This document shows, piece by piece, positions 37,028 through 46,977 of a DNA stretch of 64,000 bases. Where the stretch lies: positions 186,001 through 250,000 of the forward strand of contig NZ_CP030048.1 in assembly GCF_015291665.1 (NCBI RefSeq), written 5' to 3'. The stretch comes from Bradyrhizobium sp. CCBAU 53338. GTDB lineage: Bacteria > Pseudomonadota > Alphaproteobacteria > Rhizobiales > Xanthobacteraceae. The stretch's first letter is position 1; each line of letters begins with the position of its first letter. The notes beneath the pieces were generated by a model. It was not told the DNA's origin. It worked only from the letters and a program-made list of their open reading frames with translations, and did no database searches. A program made the position numbers and the translations under genes.

Positions 37028-37699
37028 ATGGACAAGGCCAGCGCCAACGGTCACGCACTCGATTCCATCATCGCCGCCGACAAGCGCAAGGCGCTCAAGC
37101 TCGCCCCCGTTTCACATGAAACGGAAGCCCGCCTCGATCGCTACATCGCGCTGCTCCGGGAATGGCAGGCCAAGACCAATCTGGTCGCGCCCTCGACCCT
37201 GCCGCACCTCTGGACCCGGCACATCGCCGACTCGCTTCAGCTTGTCGATCTCGCGCCATCAGCCAAGCGTTGGGCGGACCTCGGCAGCGGCGGCGGTTTT
37301 CCAGGTGTGGTCCTCGCCTGCGCCATGGCCGGGACGCCGGGTGCGAGCGTTCATCTGGTCGAGCGAATCGCCAAGAAGGCCGCGTTTTTGCGCGAAGCTG
37401 TTCGCGTCACCACATCTCCGGGGATCGTACATCTCGCTGAAATCGGGGATAATGTGGATAGAATCACCGGCCCAGTCGATTGCGTCACCGCACGCGCGCT
37501 GGCTCCGCTACATCAACTCATCGGCTTTGCGGAGCCGCTGATGCGCCATGGCGCAAAGGCGCTGTTTCTCAAGGGTCAAGATGTAGAGGCTGAATTGACC
37601 GAAGCCGCTAAATATTGGAATATTCAGCCGCAGCTTCACCAGAGCCGGACGGGTGATGGGTGGATCGTCGAGTTGACTTCGGTTGAACGGCGCAGGTGA
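37028..37699 (+). CDS. rsmG: 16S rRNA G527 N7-methyltransferase RsmG (GidB)
   Basis: 223 residues. RLDRYIALLREWQAKTNLVAPSTL, RHIADSLQLV and the SAM-binding WADLGSGGGFPGVVLA motif define RsmG, which methylates G527 of 16S rRNA; loss of it gives low-level streptomycin resistance in other bacteria. ATG 37028 is chosen as the first Met before the family's start; a GTG at 36932 inside parS would give 32 extra residues with no conservation-like character. A sixth parS-like site is embedded in codons about 27-32. Confidence 0.96.
   Translation: MDKASANGHALDSIIAADKRKALKLAPVSHETEARLDRYIALLREWQAKTNLVAPSTLPHLWTRHIADSLQLVDLAPSAKRWADLGSGGGFPGVVLACAMAGTPGASVHLVERIAKKAAFLREAVRVTTSPGIVHLAEIGDNVDRITGPVDCVTARALAPLHQLIGFAEPLMRHGAKALFLKGQDVEAELTEAAKYWNIQPQLHQSRTGDGWIVELTSVERRR
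37108..37123. promoter_or_regulatory. parS: parS-like site inside the rsmG coding sequence
   Basis: CGTTTCACATGAAACG is a palindrome except at the centre (CACATG instead of CACGTG), two or three differences from consensus. It codes for the residues VSHET in RsmG. The symmetric flanks GTTTCA/TGAAAC are intact. Confidence 0.7.
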
Positions 37700-37729
37700 G
37701 GCGCTCAGGGGTTGAGTTGGGGAATTTCG

Positions 37730-38596
37730 ATGACCGTGACTGACGAGCCGCAGCAAGACGAGACCGCCCAAGCAAAGGCCGAAGTTCCGCACGGGCACCC
37801 GCGCATCCTGGCGCTGGCGAATCAGAAGGGCGGCGTGGGCAAAACAACCACGGCGATCAATCTTGGTACGGCACTCGCTGCGATTGGCGAGCGTGTCCTG
37901 ATCGTCGATCTCGATCCGCAGGGCAACGCCTCGACCGGCCTTGGCATCGATCGCCGCAACCGCTCCTGCTCGACCTACGACGTGCTGATCGGTGAAGCCC
38001 CCCTGCGCGAGGCCCTCGTCTCGACTGCGGTGCCCCGGCTGCACATCGCGCCCTCGACGATGGATCTTTCCGGCCTCGAGCTCGAGCTTGGTACCACGGC
38101 CGGCCGCGCCTTCAAGCTGCGCGACGCGATCGGCGCGCTCAACAACAACGTCTCGCCCGAGGCCGACTACACCTATGTGCTGATCGACTGCCCGCCTTCG
38201 CTGAACCTGCTCACGGTGAACGCGATGGCCGCATCGGACGCGATCCTGGTGCCGCTGCAGTGCGAGTTCTTTGCGCTCGAAGGTCTGTCGCAATTGCTCC
38301 AGACGGTGGAGCAGGTGCGCTCGACGCTCAACCCGAACCTGTCGATCCACGGCATCGTGCTGACCATGTTCGACTCGCGCAACAACCTCTCGAACCAGGT
38401 CGTTGCCGACGTCCGCCAGTTCATGGGCGAGAAGGTCTACAAGACCATGATCCCGCGCAATGTGCGCATCTCGGAAGCCCCGTCCTACGGCAAGCCGGTG
38501 CTGGTCTACGATCTCAAATGCGTCGGCAGCGAAGCCTATCTGCGGCTCGCCACCGAAGTGATCCAGCGCGAGCGCGAGCTGCGCGTCACGCATTGA
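37730..38596 (+). CDS. parA: Chromosome partitioning ATPase ParA
   Basis: 288 residues. ILALANQKGGVGKTTTAINLG is the deviant Walker A motif (from about residue 33); then LIVDLDPQGNASTGLG, VLIDCPPSLNLLTVNA and IPRNVRISEAPSYGKPV, all typical of chromosomal ParA/Soj. It drives segregation of the ParB-parS complex. ATG at 37730 with a GGGG stretch upstream; a TTG at 37712 would add six residues. parB follows after a 180-base spacer with a large hairpin repeat. Confidence 0.98.
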   Translation: MTVTDEPQQDETAQAKAEVPHGHPRILALANQKGGVGKTTTAINLGTALAAIGERVLIVDLDPQGNASTGLGIDRRNRSCSTYDVLIGEAPLREALVSTAVPRLHIAPSTMDLSGLELELGTTAGRAFKLRDAIGALNNNVSPEADYTYVLIDCPPSLNLLTVNAMAASDAILVPLQCEFFALEGLSQLLQTVEQVRSTLNPNLSIHGIVLTMFDSRNNLSNQVVADVRQFMGEKVYKTMIPRNVRISEAPSYGKPVLVYDLKCVGSEAYLRLATEVIQRERELRVTH

Positions 38597-38606
38597 CGGA
38601 GAGAAC

Positions 38607-38715
38607 CGTAGGGCGGGTTAGTGCCGCAGGGTGGGTTAGCCAAAGGCGCAGCCCACCACTGTCCATTTCCGCGGAAGCAGAAGAGGTGGGTTACGCTTTG
38701 CTAACCCACCCTACG
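38607..38715. repeat. Palindromic repeat element between parA and parB
   Basis: CGTAGGGCGGGTTAG at 38607-38621 is complementary, with one mismatch or wobble, to CTAACCCACCCTACG at 38701-38715. Between them lie more GTGGGTTAGC and GCCCACC copies in both orientations. This GTAGGGTGGGTTAG family is a dispersed intergenic repeat type I associate with Bradyrhizobium. As RNA it would make a long hairpin within the parA-parB message. Confidence 0.7.
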
Positions 38716-38776
38716 ATTCTACAGGTTTCGAAATTCAGTTCTGGAGTGCTGCAGCGTGAATCCAAGGGAGCTGGCG

Positions 38777-39664
38777 ATGGCCGACGAAGCGCGTTCGCGA
38801 TTGGGCCGGGGTCTTGCAAGTCTGATCGGTGATGTCGGCGGCGAGGCTCAGCACGTCGACCGTCCGCGCGCGCAGCGCAAGGTGCCGATCGAATTCATCA
38901 AGGCCAATCCGCGCAACCCGCGCCGCACTTTTTCGGACACCGAGCTCAAGGAGCTCTCCGAGAGCATCAGGCAGCACGGTGTGATCCAGCCGATCGTGGT
39001 GCGGCCCGTGAAGGGCACGCAGGATCGCTTCGAGATCATCGCGGGCGAACGGCGCTGGCGCGCCTCGCAGATGGCCGGCCTCCATGAAGTGCCCATCGTG
39101 CCGGTCGACATCAGCGACAGCGATGCGCTGGAGTTCGCGATCGTCGAGAACGTACAGCGCGAAGACCTCAATCCGATGGAAGAGGCGCAGGGCTATCATG
39201 CGCTCGCCAACGAGTTCAAACGCAGCCAGGACGACATCGCCAAGGTCGTCGGCAAGAGCCGCAGCCACGTCGCCAACATGATGCGGCTGACGAAGCTGCC
39301 GGCCGAGGTGCAGGCCTTCATCGCGACCGGTGAGCTGACCGCCGGTCACGCCCGCGCGCTGATCGGCGTGCCTGATCCGCTCGCCGCGGCCAAGCGCATC
39401 GTCGCGGAAGGTCTCAACGTCCGCCAGGCCGAAGCGCTGGCGCATGAAGAGGGCGTGCCGGAGCGCAAGCCGCAAAAGGCGCGCGCCACCGGGGCTAAGG
39501 AAAAGGACCCAGATACGATCGATCTGGAAAAGCGCGTCAGCGATGCGCTTGGCCTCAAGGTTACCGTCAATCACCGCGATCCCGGCGGCTCGGTCCAGAT
39601 CAACTACCGCAACCTCGATCAGCTCGACGAGGTGATGAAGCGGCTCGCGAAGGGCGCGCTGTAG
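38777..39664 (+). CDS. parB: Chromosome partitioning protein ParB
   Basis: 295 residues. RLGRGLASLIGD is the ParA-contacting N-terminal motif. The CTP-binding ParB/Srx domain has NPRNPRRTF and AGERRWRASQMAGLHEVPIV (GERRxR motif), followed by ENVQREDLNPMEEAQGY and the helix-turn-helix QDDIAKVVGKSRSHVANMMRL. A basic linker (KPQKARATGAKEKD) leads to a C-terminal dimerisation domain. ATG 38777 has AGGGAG seven bases upstream, favoured over GTG 38756. Its parS sites are 1.7-4 kb upstream. Confidence 0.98.
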   Translation: MADEARSRLGRGLASLIGDVGGEAQHVDRPRAQRKVPIEFIKANPRNPRRTFSDTELKELSESIRQHGVIQPIVVRPVKGTQDRFEIIAGERRWRASQMAGLHEVPIVPVDISDSDALEFAIVENVQREDLNPMEEAQGYHALANEFKRSQDDIAKVVGKSRSHVANMMRLTKLPAEVQAFIATGELTAGHARALIGVPDPLAAAKRIVAEGLNVRQAEALAHEEGVPERKPQKARATGAKEKDPDTIDLEKRVSDALGLKVTVNHRDPGGSVQINYRNLDQLDEVMKRLAKGAL

Positions 39665-39675
39665 GCGCACCCTTG

Positions 39676-39700
39676 GTGTCGTCCTGGTGAAAGCCAGCTC
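39676..39700. repeat. Degenerate copy of the GTCCTGG...GCCAG repeat
   Basis: GTCGTCCTGGTGAAAGCCAG resembles the hairpin repeat at 22911-22945 but with a mutated stem. It lies in the parB-holA convergent spacer. Confidence 0.4.
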
Positions 39701-39734
39701 TCCGCGCTTGCAACGATTTGGAGAGAGCGGGGAC

Positions 39735-40763
39735 TTACCCCCTTCGCTTCGCATTCGCGGCGATCGCCATCAGCGTGCGTTGGGCAATGGCAGCAGCCAG
39801 GGTCGATTGCTTGCGGGTGTCGAGCGCGGCGGTTGCAAGCTGCTCGATGATGCCGGCGAGCCGTGCCGCGCTGAAGTTACGCAGCGCGGTCTCGACCATG
39901 GGTTTTCGTGAAAAATGCAGCCGCGGAAATCCGCCGTCGAGCACGGCGGAGGCGGGCTGGCCATCGGCGATCGCGAGTGCGGATTTGTGCAGCCACGCGG
40001 CTTGGCGCTGCGCGGCCGAGATGATGACACCGGGATAGGTACCCGCGATCATGGCCTTTGCGAATTCGGTCTCGACGATGTCGGGCCGGCCGGCGAAGGC
40101 GCCGTCGACGATCGGGTCGAGCTTCAGTTCGGACGCATCGGCGACGACGGACATCACGTCGTCGAGCGTGATCTCGCCTTTGCCATGGGCGTAGAGCGTC
40201 AGCTTGCGCAGCTCGTTGCGCGAGGCCTGTCGGTCGCCGCCGAGGAACGACATCAGCGCGGCGCGGGCATCCTGCGCGATGCGCAAGTTCGCGATGCGGA
40301 GCTCGTCCTCCATGAGCTTGGCGAGATCGCGCTCGGTGTCGGGATAGCAGCCGATCGCAACCGCGGTCCTGGCCTTCTCGCAGGCCTTGCGCAGCGGCGA
40401 CTCAGGGCGCAGCTCGCCGGCCTCGATCACGATGCGGCAATCCTTCACGCTCATCTCGGACAGCGTGTCGACGCCGGCGGCAAAGCTGCGCGAGCCGGCG
40501 CGGATACGAATGGCGCGGCGGCCGCCGAACAGCGGCACGGTCATGGCTTCGTCGACGAGGCGCGAGGGCTCGGCGGAGAGTTCGTCACCGTCGAGCTTCA
40601 CCAGCGAGAAGGGATCGTTGGGATCGTCGACGGCGGACGCGATCAGCGCGTCGGCACGCTCGCGCACCAGGCCGGCATCGGGACCGTAGAGCAGGATGAT
40701 CGGGCGGCCCGCATCGGGTCGAGCGAGGAAGGCGTCGATCTCTTTTCCGCGCAGCGCGACCAA
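39735..40763 (-). CDS. holA: DNA polymerase III delta subunit
   Basis: 342 residues, clamp-loader delta. The start LRGKEIDAFLARPDAGRPIILLYGPDAGLVRERADAL, the LVDEAMTVPLFGGRRAIRIR segment and FLGGDRQASRNELRKLTLYA are characteristic. Delta opens the beta clamp. Immediately after lptE (two bases), as in leuS-lptE-holA operons of most proteobacteria. It converges on parB. Confidence 0.95.
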   Translation of the reverse strand: MVALRGKEIDAFLARPDAGRPIILLYGPDAGLVRERADALIASAVDDPNDPFSLVKLDGDELSAEPSRLVDEAMTVPLFGGRRAIRIRAGSRSFAAGVDTLSEMSVKDCRIVIEAGELRPESPLRKACEKARTAVAIGCYPDTERDLAKLMEDELRIANLRIAQDARAALMSFLGGDRQASRNELRKLTLYAHGKGEITLDDVMSVVADASELKLDPIVDGAFAGRPDIVETEFAKAMIAGTYPGVIISAAQRQAAWLHKSALAIADGQPASAVLDGGFPRLHFSRKPMVETALRNFSAARLAGIIEQLATAALDTRKQSTLAAAIAQRTLMAIAANAKRRG

Positions 40764-40765
40764 TC

Positions 40766-41317
40766 TTAGGTGCCTGCAGTGAAGAACGCGGCGAGCCTTG
40801 TGTTGATGTTCTCGGCGATCTCGTTGGCGGCACGATCCTCGGCGTCACGCACTGCGCGATTGCGGGCGAAGCGCTGGTAGGAACCGGGCAGGTCGTAGGA
40901 CACGCGCGAGAACGTGGTGCCGGTCATGACCGACTTGCCGGTCGCAACCTCGATCAGATTGTACTGGCAATCGATGCCGTAGTTCTCGGTGTTCGGCAGG
41001 CCGGTATTGGCATCGACGATCAGCGAGGTCTTGCTGGTGTTGAAGCGGATATCCAGCCGGTGGGTCGGCGGCATGCCAGTGGCCGAGCCGTAAAGCTTGA
41101 AAGCGAGGGCGTTGCGAACCTCGACGCCGACCCGGGCCTCGCGCGAGGCGTTGGCCTTGTTGATCGGAGGAAGCTCGACCCCCATCAGCTTCTCGCGCAA
41201 GCCCGGCGTGCCGTCGGTATGCTCGGCATACATCGGCTGGAAGCAACCGGCCGTCGTCGCCGCCAAGGCGGCGACCGCGAGCAGGCGGGCTGCGATGCGG
41301 ATCCTAGCCGACAACAT
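40766..41317 (-). CDS. lptE: LPS-assembly lipoprotein LptE
   Basis: 183 residues. The signal peptide ends LAATTAGC (lipobox Cys24), and the mature part has the LptE-like beta-rich domain ([55 protein letters not shown]). It plugs LptD for lipopolysaccharide insertion in the outer membrane. Its start overlaps leuS by 14 bases; leuS-lptE-holA is the standard order. Confidence 0.92.
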   Translation of the reverse strand: MLSARIRIAARLLAVAALAATTAGCFQPMYAEHTDGTPGLREKLMGVELPPINKANASREARVGVEVRNALAFKLYGSATGMPPTHRLDIRFNTSKTSLIVDANTGLPNTENYGIDCQYNLIEVATGKSVMTGTTFSRVSYDLPGSYQRFARNRAVRDAEDRAANEIAENINTRLAAFFTAGT

Positions 41318-43928
41318 TCACGATCCTCTTGGGGACGATGATCACCTTGCGGACGGGCTTGCCGTCCAGGGCCAGTTTTACAGCATCGAGGGCCAAAGCG
41401 GCAGCCTCGATTTCCGGATTCTGGGCCGCTGTTGCAACCGTGACCTCACCCCGCTTCTTGCCGTTGACCTGGACCACCAGGGTCACGCTGTCTTCAACCA
41501 GCAAATCGCGTTCGATTTGCGGCCAATTGGCCTCGGAAACCAGCCCCGGTTGGCCGAGAACCTGCCAGCACTCCTCGGCCAGGTGCGGCATCATCGGGGA
41601 GAACAGCTGGACCAGGATCTGGCTGGCCTCCCGGATCGCCCAGGCCATATCAGCGGCGGGCTGGCCGGGTCGCTGGAGCACCTCCGAGAAGGTATTCGTG
41701 AATTCACGGATATGGGCGAGGCAGACGTTGAAGTGCAGCCGCTCGACACCTGTCGTGACCTTGTCGAGCGCGCCATGGGCGGCCTTGCGCAAGAGGACCG
41801 CATCGTCCCCGAACGAGGCCGGGCGGGTTGCCGGAGCAGACTTGCCGAGTTCCACCGCGTCGTTCACCAGCCGCCAGAGCCGCTGCACGAAGCGCGAGGC
41901 GCCCTGGACGCGTTCATCGCTCCAGATCACGTCGCGGTCGGGCGGGGAGTCTGACAGCATGAACCAGCGAGCGACGTCGGCGCCATAGGTCGCGATGATG
42001 TCGTCGGGGTCGACCGTGTTCTTCTTCGACTTCGACATCTTCTCGATCGGACCGATCGCGACGTCCTCGCCCGTGCCGAGCAGCGTCGCGCGGCGGCCGT
42101 TGCCGCCGACCTCGATCTTCACCTCGGCCGGCTGCACCCAGGTGCCGTCGGCCTTCTGGTAGGTCTCGTGCACGACCATTCCTTGCGTGAACATGCCGGC
42201 GAACGGCTCGTCCAGTGCGAGGTGTCCGGTTGCCTTCATGGCGCGGGTGAAGAACCGGCTGTAGAGCAGATGCAGGATCGCGTGCTCGACGCCGCCGATA
42301 TACTGGTCGACCGGCAGCATCCGGTTGGCGACCGCAGGCGTCGTCGGTGCGGTCTCGTTCCAGGGGTCGGTGAAGCGGGCAAAATACCAGGACGAGTCCA
42401 CGAAGGTGTCCATGGTGTCGGTTTCGCGGCTAGCCTTGCCGCCGCACTTGGGGCACGTGACGTGCTTCCAGGTCGGATGATGGTCGAGCGCGTTGCCCGG
42501 CTTGTCGAAGCTCACATCCTCCGGCAGCACCACCGGCAGGTCGGCGTCCGGCACCGGCACGACGTCGCATTTCGGACAGTGGATGACGGGAATCGGGCAG
42601 CCCCAATAGCGCTGGCGTGAAATGCCCCAGTCGCGCAGGCGGAAATTGACCTGACGCTCGCCGACCGGAGCGTTGCCGCGCAGCTCGCTCTCCAGGCGCT
42701 TTGCGACCTCGTCCTTGGCCTGCTCGATGGTCATGCCGTCGAGGAAGCGCGAATTGATCATGCGGCCGTCACCGTCATAGGCGGTGTCGGTGATGACGAA
42801 CGATTTCGCATCCTGGCCTTCGGGACAGACGACCGGCGTATTGCCGAGGGCATATTTGTTGACGAAGTCGAGGTCCCGCTGGTCATGCGCGGGGCAGCCG
42901 AAGATCGCGCCGGTGCCGTATTCCATCAGCACGAAGTTGGCGACATAGACGGGCAGCTTCCAGCTCGGATCGAACGGATGCACCGCGCGAATGCCGGTGT
43001 CGAAACCCTGCTTCTCCGCGGTGTCGATGATCGACTGCGCGGTGCCGATCTTCTTGATGTCGGCGATGAATTCCGCGAGATCAGGGTTCTTCGCGGCGGC
43101 CGCCTGTGCAAGCGGATGATCCGCCGAGATCGCCATGAACTTGGCGCCGAACAGCGTGTCCGGGCGCGTCGTGAAAATCTTCAGCTCGCTCTCGCCGGCG
43201 GGCGTGGTCGCCGCATCCAGCGCGAAGCGGACCAGCAGGCCCTCGGAACGGCCGATCCAGTTGCGCTGCATCAGCCTGACCTTGTCGGGCCAGCGGTCGA
43301 GGCCATCAAGCGCGGACAGCAATTCCTGCGAGTACTTCGTGATCTTGAAGACCCACTGGCTCATCTCGCGCTGTTCGACAACGGCGCCCGAACGCCAGCC
43401 GCGGCCGTCGATCACCTGCTCGTTGGCGAGCACGGTCATGTCGACCGGATCCCAGTTCAGCTTGCGCTTCTCGCGCTCGGCGAGGCCCGCGGCGAGCATG
43501 TCCAGGAACATCTTCTGCTGATGCTTGTAGTAGCTGGGATCGCAGGTCGCGAATTCGCGGCTCCAATCCAGCGACAGCCCGATCGAGCGGAGCTGCTTCT
43601 TCATCGCGGCGATGTTGTCGTAGGTCCAGGCCTTTGGCGCGACCTTGCGCTCGATGGCGGCGTTCTCGGCCGGCAGGCCGAACGCGTCCCAGCCCATCGG
43701 GTGCAGAACGTTGAACCCCTTGGCGCGCATGAAGCGGGCCAGCACGTCGCCGAGCGTGTAGTTGCGGACGTGGCCGATATGGATGCGCCCGGACGGGTAG
43801 GGGAACATCTCCAGCACATAATATTTCGGCCGCGAATCGTCGTTCTTCGAGACGAAGATCGCCTGTTCGTCCCATTGGCGTTGCCAGCGCGGTTCGGCGT
43901 CGCGGGCGTTGTAGCGTTCGGAGGTCAT
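41304..43928 (-). CDS. leuS: Leucyl-tRNA synthetase
   Basis: 874 residues, class I synthetase. HIGH is at residues 50-53 ([10 protein letters not shown]), the editing CP1 domain includes [17 protein letters not shown] and [16 protein letters not shown], the zinc-like [10 protein letters not shown] and CPKCGGKAS knuckles precede [11 protein letters not shown], and KMSKSKKN is near residue 630. First gene of leuS-lptE-holA. Confidence 0.98.
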   Translation of the reverse strand: MTSERYNARDAEPRWQRQWDEQAIFVSKNDDSRPKYYVLEMFPYPSGRIHIGHVRNYTLGDVLARFMRAKGFNVLHPMGWDAFGLPAENAAIERKVAPKAWTYDNIAAMKKQLRSIGLSLDWSREFATCDPSYYKHQQKMFLDMLAAGLAEREKRKLNWDPVDMTVLANEQVIDGRGWRSGAVVEQREMSQWVFKITKYSQELLSALDGLDRWPDKVRLMQRNWIGRSEGLLVRFALDAATTPAGESELKIFTTRPDTLFGAKFMAISADHPLAQAAAAKNPDLAEFIADIKKIGTAQSIIDTAEKQGFDTGIRAVHPFDPSWKLPVYVANFVLMEYGTGAIFGCPAHDQRDLDFVNKYALGNTPVVCPEGQDAKSFVITDTAYDGDGRMINSRFLDGMTIEQAKDEVAKRLESELRGNAPVGERQVNFRLRDWGISRQRYWGCPIPVIHCPKCDVVPVPDADLPVVLPEDVSFDKPGNALDHHPTWKHVTCPKCGGKASRETDTMDTFVDSSWYFARFTDPWNETAPTTPAVANRMLPVDQYIGGVEHAILHLLYSRFFTRAMKATGHLALDEPFAGMFTQGMVVHETYQKADGTWVQPAEVKIEVGGNGRRATLLGTGEDVAIGPIEKMSKSKKNTVDPDDIIATYGADVARWFMLSDSPPDRDVIWSDERVQGASRFVQRLWRLVNDAVELGKSAPATRPASFGDDAVLLRKAAHGALDKVTTGVERLHFNVCLAHIREFTNTFSEVLQRPGQPAADMAWAIREASQILVQLFSPMMPHLAEECWQVLGQPGLVSEANWPQIERDLLVEDSVTLVVQVNGKKRGEVTVATAAQNPEIEAAALALDAVKLALDGKPVRKVIIVPKRIVNVVG

Positions 43929-44122
43929 GGAATCGTTGCGTTTTCGTGGTTTCGGCGGCCTGAAGAGGCCGGACTAGGCCATAGAAGTCCTCGGGGGGTC
44001 AATGGGTTGCCGCGGCAAGCCGAGCCCCGCAATGCTGCTCCGCAAAAGTACGGATGAGGGCATTGGGATCGGATTAAGGGGTCGGTGCGAATTTGGCCGC
44101 CAACAGCACCCCGCGTCAGGCG

Positions 44123-45169
44123 ATGGCCCCAGATTTCCACGATCCCGATTACGACTATGCCGCGTCCATCGCCGGACAGGCGGTGCGGAGCATGGCCGAA
44201 CAGCGGATTCCGCCGACGCCGACCAATTTCGCCATCTGGTTCCAGTATTACGCCGGCAGCCATGACGATCTGCGCAACGCCGTCGACCTCCTGATCGACC
44301 ACAACCGTCCCTTCGACACCAGGACCAACCAGGACCTGTTCGAGACCTATATCGCGCCTCAGGTCAGCGCCGTCGTGCTCGACACGTCCGAGCGGCTCCA
44401 GACCCTGATGGGAGCGGCGAAGGAGTTTCTGGCGACCGCAATCGCCGACAACCGCTCGCAGATGCAGGTGATCAGCCAGGTCGCCGACCAGGGCCAGGCC
44501 GGCGTCGACCCGAAGACGCTGGTCGCCCGGCTCATGAACGAGCTGGCGCGGGCGGCCACACGAACGACGCGGCTCGAGGCGGGCTTTGCCGAAAAGGCCC
44601 GCGAGCTCGACGTGATCCGCGATTCGCTCAGCAAGTCCGAGGAACGCGCGCGGACCGACACGCTGACGGGTCTGGCAAACCGGCGGGCGCTGGATGAATT
44701 CCTGCGCAAGGCGCAGACGACGGCGGATTGGGGCGAGCCGCTCAGCGTGCTCCTGCTCGACATCGACCACTTCAAGACCTTCAACGACAATTTCGGCCAC
44801 GGCGTCGGCGATCAGGTGTTGCGGCTGATGGCGAAAGTGTTGCGCGAAAAGGTTCGCCCGCAGGATCTGCCGGCCCGCTACGGCGGCGAGGAGCTCATCG
44901 CGGTGCTGCCGGATGCCGATCTTTCTGCCTGTGCGGAGATCGCCGAGCGCATCAGGCGCGCGATCGGAGAATGCACCATCACGCGCCGCTCCACCGGCGA
45001 GGTGCTGCCGAACATCACGGTATCGGTTGGCGTGGCGCAGTATCGGACTGGCGAGGCGACCGCCGATCTGATCGAGCGCTGCGATCGCGCGCTCTATCTC
45101 GCCAAGGGCGGCGGCCGCAATCGCATCGTGACGGAAAACGAGGTCGATCGCGCCGAGGCTGCGGGTTAG
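44123..45169 (+). CDS. Diguanylate cyclase (GGDEF domain)
   Basis: 348 residues from ATG 44123; a TTG at 44093 with AAGGGG upstream is a real alternative. The N-terminal 160 residues are soluble with no recognised sensor domain, then a helical linker and a GGDEF domain from about 180. The signature reads GGEEL (254-258) instead of GGEEF, with an inhibitory I-site RPQD just upstream, so activity and product feedback are likely. Its stop overlaps the stop of the convergent GGDEF gene (shared bases 45166-45169). Confidence 0.88.
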   Translation: MAPDFHDPDYDYAASIAGQAVRSMAEQRIPPTPTNFAIWFQYYAGSHDDLRNAVDLLIDHNRPFDTRTNQDLFETYIAPQVSAVVLDTSERLQTLMGAAKEFLATAIADNRSQMQVISQVADQGQAGVDPKTLVARLMNELARAATRTTRLEAGFAEKARELDVIRDSLSKSEERARTDTLTGLANRRALDEFLRKAQTTADWGEPLSVLLLDIDHFKTFNDNFGHGVGDQVLRLMAKVLREKVRPQDLPARYGGEELIAVLPDADLSACAEIAERIRRAIGECTITRRSTGEVLPNITVSVGVAQYRTGEATADLIERCDRALYLAKGGGRNRIVTENEVDRAEAAG

Positions 45170-46869
45170 GCGCTCGCCGCTATCTTCATGCCCGGCGTGC
45201 CGCTCTCGATCGCCTGCACGCCGTGCTCGACGACATTGTTGCGGCCGCGATGTTTGGCGGCGTAGAGCGCAGCGTCTGCGGCTTCGATCAGATCGCCCGG
45301 ACGCAAGGCCTCGTTGGGCCGCGTTGCCGCAACGCCGATCGACACCGTGACCACCATGTGAGCGGACGTGATGTGCGGCAGGCAGAGTTTCAGCACGGCC
45401 GCGCGCACCTGCTCGCCGATCTCGACGGCGCGGTTCACGTCGGTGTTCGGCAGCAGGAGACAGAACTCCTCGCCGCCATAGCGCGCCGCAAAGCCCATCG
45501 TGTCGGCACCGATTCCGGACAGCGATTCGCCGAGCCGGGTCAGGCAGGAATCGCCTTCGAGATGGCCGTAGGTGTCGTTGAACAGCTTGAAATGATCGAC
45601 GTCGATCATCAACAGCGCGAGCTCGCTGCCATATTGCTGCGCGCGCATCCATTCGAAGTCGAGCCGGCTCTGGAAGCCGCGGCGGTTGGCGAGGCCCGAC
45701 AGCATGTCGATCGACGCCATCACCGTCAGGCGGTCGTTGGTCGCGATCAGCTCGCGCTCGCGCTGGCTGAGCTGGGCCGCCATCGCGTTGAAGGCGCGCG
45801 CCAGCGGCACGAATTCCGACGGCAGGCTCTTGCGCGCGGCGCGGGCCGACAGATCGCCCTCGCCGAGGCGCTTGGCCATGTCGGCGAGCATCTCGATCGG
45901 CTTGATCACGAGCTTCTCGGCGGCGATCAACGCGCCGAGCAGCACGAACACGACGACGAAGGCGAGCTGGAGATAGGCGGTACGGATGTCGCGGCTGACA
46001 GCCGCGGACACCTTGTCCTCGTCGATGCTGGCGATCAGGCGGGAATTGGTGCCGGCGATGCGGATGAAGCTGACCGCGCGGCGGGAGCCGTCGGCGGCGA
46101 GAAACGCCAGCGATCCCTCGTCCTGGTCGGAGCGCAGCGCCATGTCGGCGATCGCCGACATCAGCGGCATGTTGTCGAGGGGCCGTCCGACCGCGCTGTG
46201 CTGGTCGGCGGGCGCCGCCAGCACGGTGCCGGCGCTGTCGACCAGCACCGCCGTGATGCCGGCGCGGCCGCCGAGATTGTTCATCACCTTCGACATCCAG
46301 TCGAGGTTGACGGTCGCGAGCACGACGGCGTCGGCGACGCCGCTGAACGCGGAGACCGGATAGACCGCCATCACGGTCGGCGACTGCACCGGCCGCGACA
46401 GGATGAAGTCGGACAGCACGAAGCGGCCGGTCTTCTGCGCCTGCTGGAAATAAGGCCGGTCGGAAAGATCGAGGCCGACATACATGTTGTTGGTCGCGCA
46501 CTGGATGCGGCCGTCCTGGCCGGCGATCAGGAGCGTGCGGATCCAGGGCAGGCTCGTCGGCAGGCTGGCGCGCAGCACGTCGCAGCTCTTGCTCACGCCG
46601 CCGGCGGAGGCGCGGATGAAGGCTTCCGATTTCAGGATGGTCTCGACCGACGAGATCACTTCGCGCTGCGCGTCTGCACTGTGCCGTGCGACGGTGGTGA
46701 ATTCGGCGGTGGCCTGTGCGATCTGCTTGGTGCGGGTATCCTCGAGCGAGCGGATGCGCTCGAGCATCAAGGGCGCGACCAGAATCACCGCGAGCAATGC
46801 AAGCCGGGCCCTGATGCCCAGGACCTGCTTGAGTTTTGCTCGTTTGCGGTTGAAACTGACGTTTGCCAT
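45166..46869 (-). CDS. Membrane diguanylate cyclase with periplasmic sensor and HAMP
   Basis: 567 residues. A membrane segment at about 22-40, a double-Cache-like periplasmic region (about 45-280, with YVGLDLSDRPYFQQAQKTGRF), a second membrane segment near 285-310, HAMP (KPIEMLADMAKRLGEGDLSARA), then GGDEF with GGEEF at 465-469. No RxxD I-site at the usual position. It synthesises c-di-GMP in response to an unknown periplasmic ligand. ATG 46869 gives a compact basic n-region. Confidence 0.92.
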   Translation of the reverse strand: MANVSFNRKRAKLKQVLGIRARLALLAVILVAPLMLERIRSLEDTRTKQIAQATAEFTTVARHSADAQREVISSVETILKSEAFIRASAGGVSKSCDVLRASLPTSLPWIRTLLIAGQDGRIQCATNNMYVGLDLSDRPYFQQAQKTGRFVLSDFILSRPVQSPTVMAVYPVSAFSGVADAVVLATVNLDWMSKVMNNLGGRAGITAVLVDSAGTVLAAPADQHSAVGRPLDNMPLMSAIADMALRSDQDEGSLAFLAADGSRRAVSFIRIAGTNSRLIASIDEDKVSAAVSRDIRTAYLQLAFVVVFVLLGALIAAEKLVIKPIEMLADMAKRLGEGDLSARAARKSLPSEFVPLARAFNAMAAQLSQRERELIATNDRLTVMASIDMLSGLANRRGFQSRLDFEWMRAQQYGSELALLMIDVDHFKLFNDTYGHLEGDSCLTRLGESLSGIGADTMGFAARYGGEEFCLLLPNTDVNRAVEIGEQVRAAVLKLCLPHITSAHMVVTVSIGVAATRPNEALRPGDLIEAADAALYAAKHRGRNNVVEHGVQAIESGTPGMKIAASA

Positions 46870-46977
46870 CTTCGCGACCCACCCCGCGGGCAAGGTAAAG
46901 CGAAGGGTTCAAAAACTCTTTCTTGAACTCGGTAAAATTGGAACTACCTCCGCTAAGCCCACAGTACAATCGACGTT

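Noticed and set aside
43925..46969. Open frame of over 1000 codons on the minus strand through both GGDEF genes
   Set aside because: It is the non-coding frame of high-GC genes; the translation is Arg/Ala/Gly-rich without any domain, and both real GGDEF genes cover the stretch.
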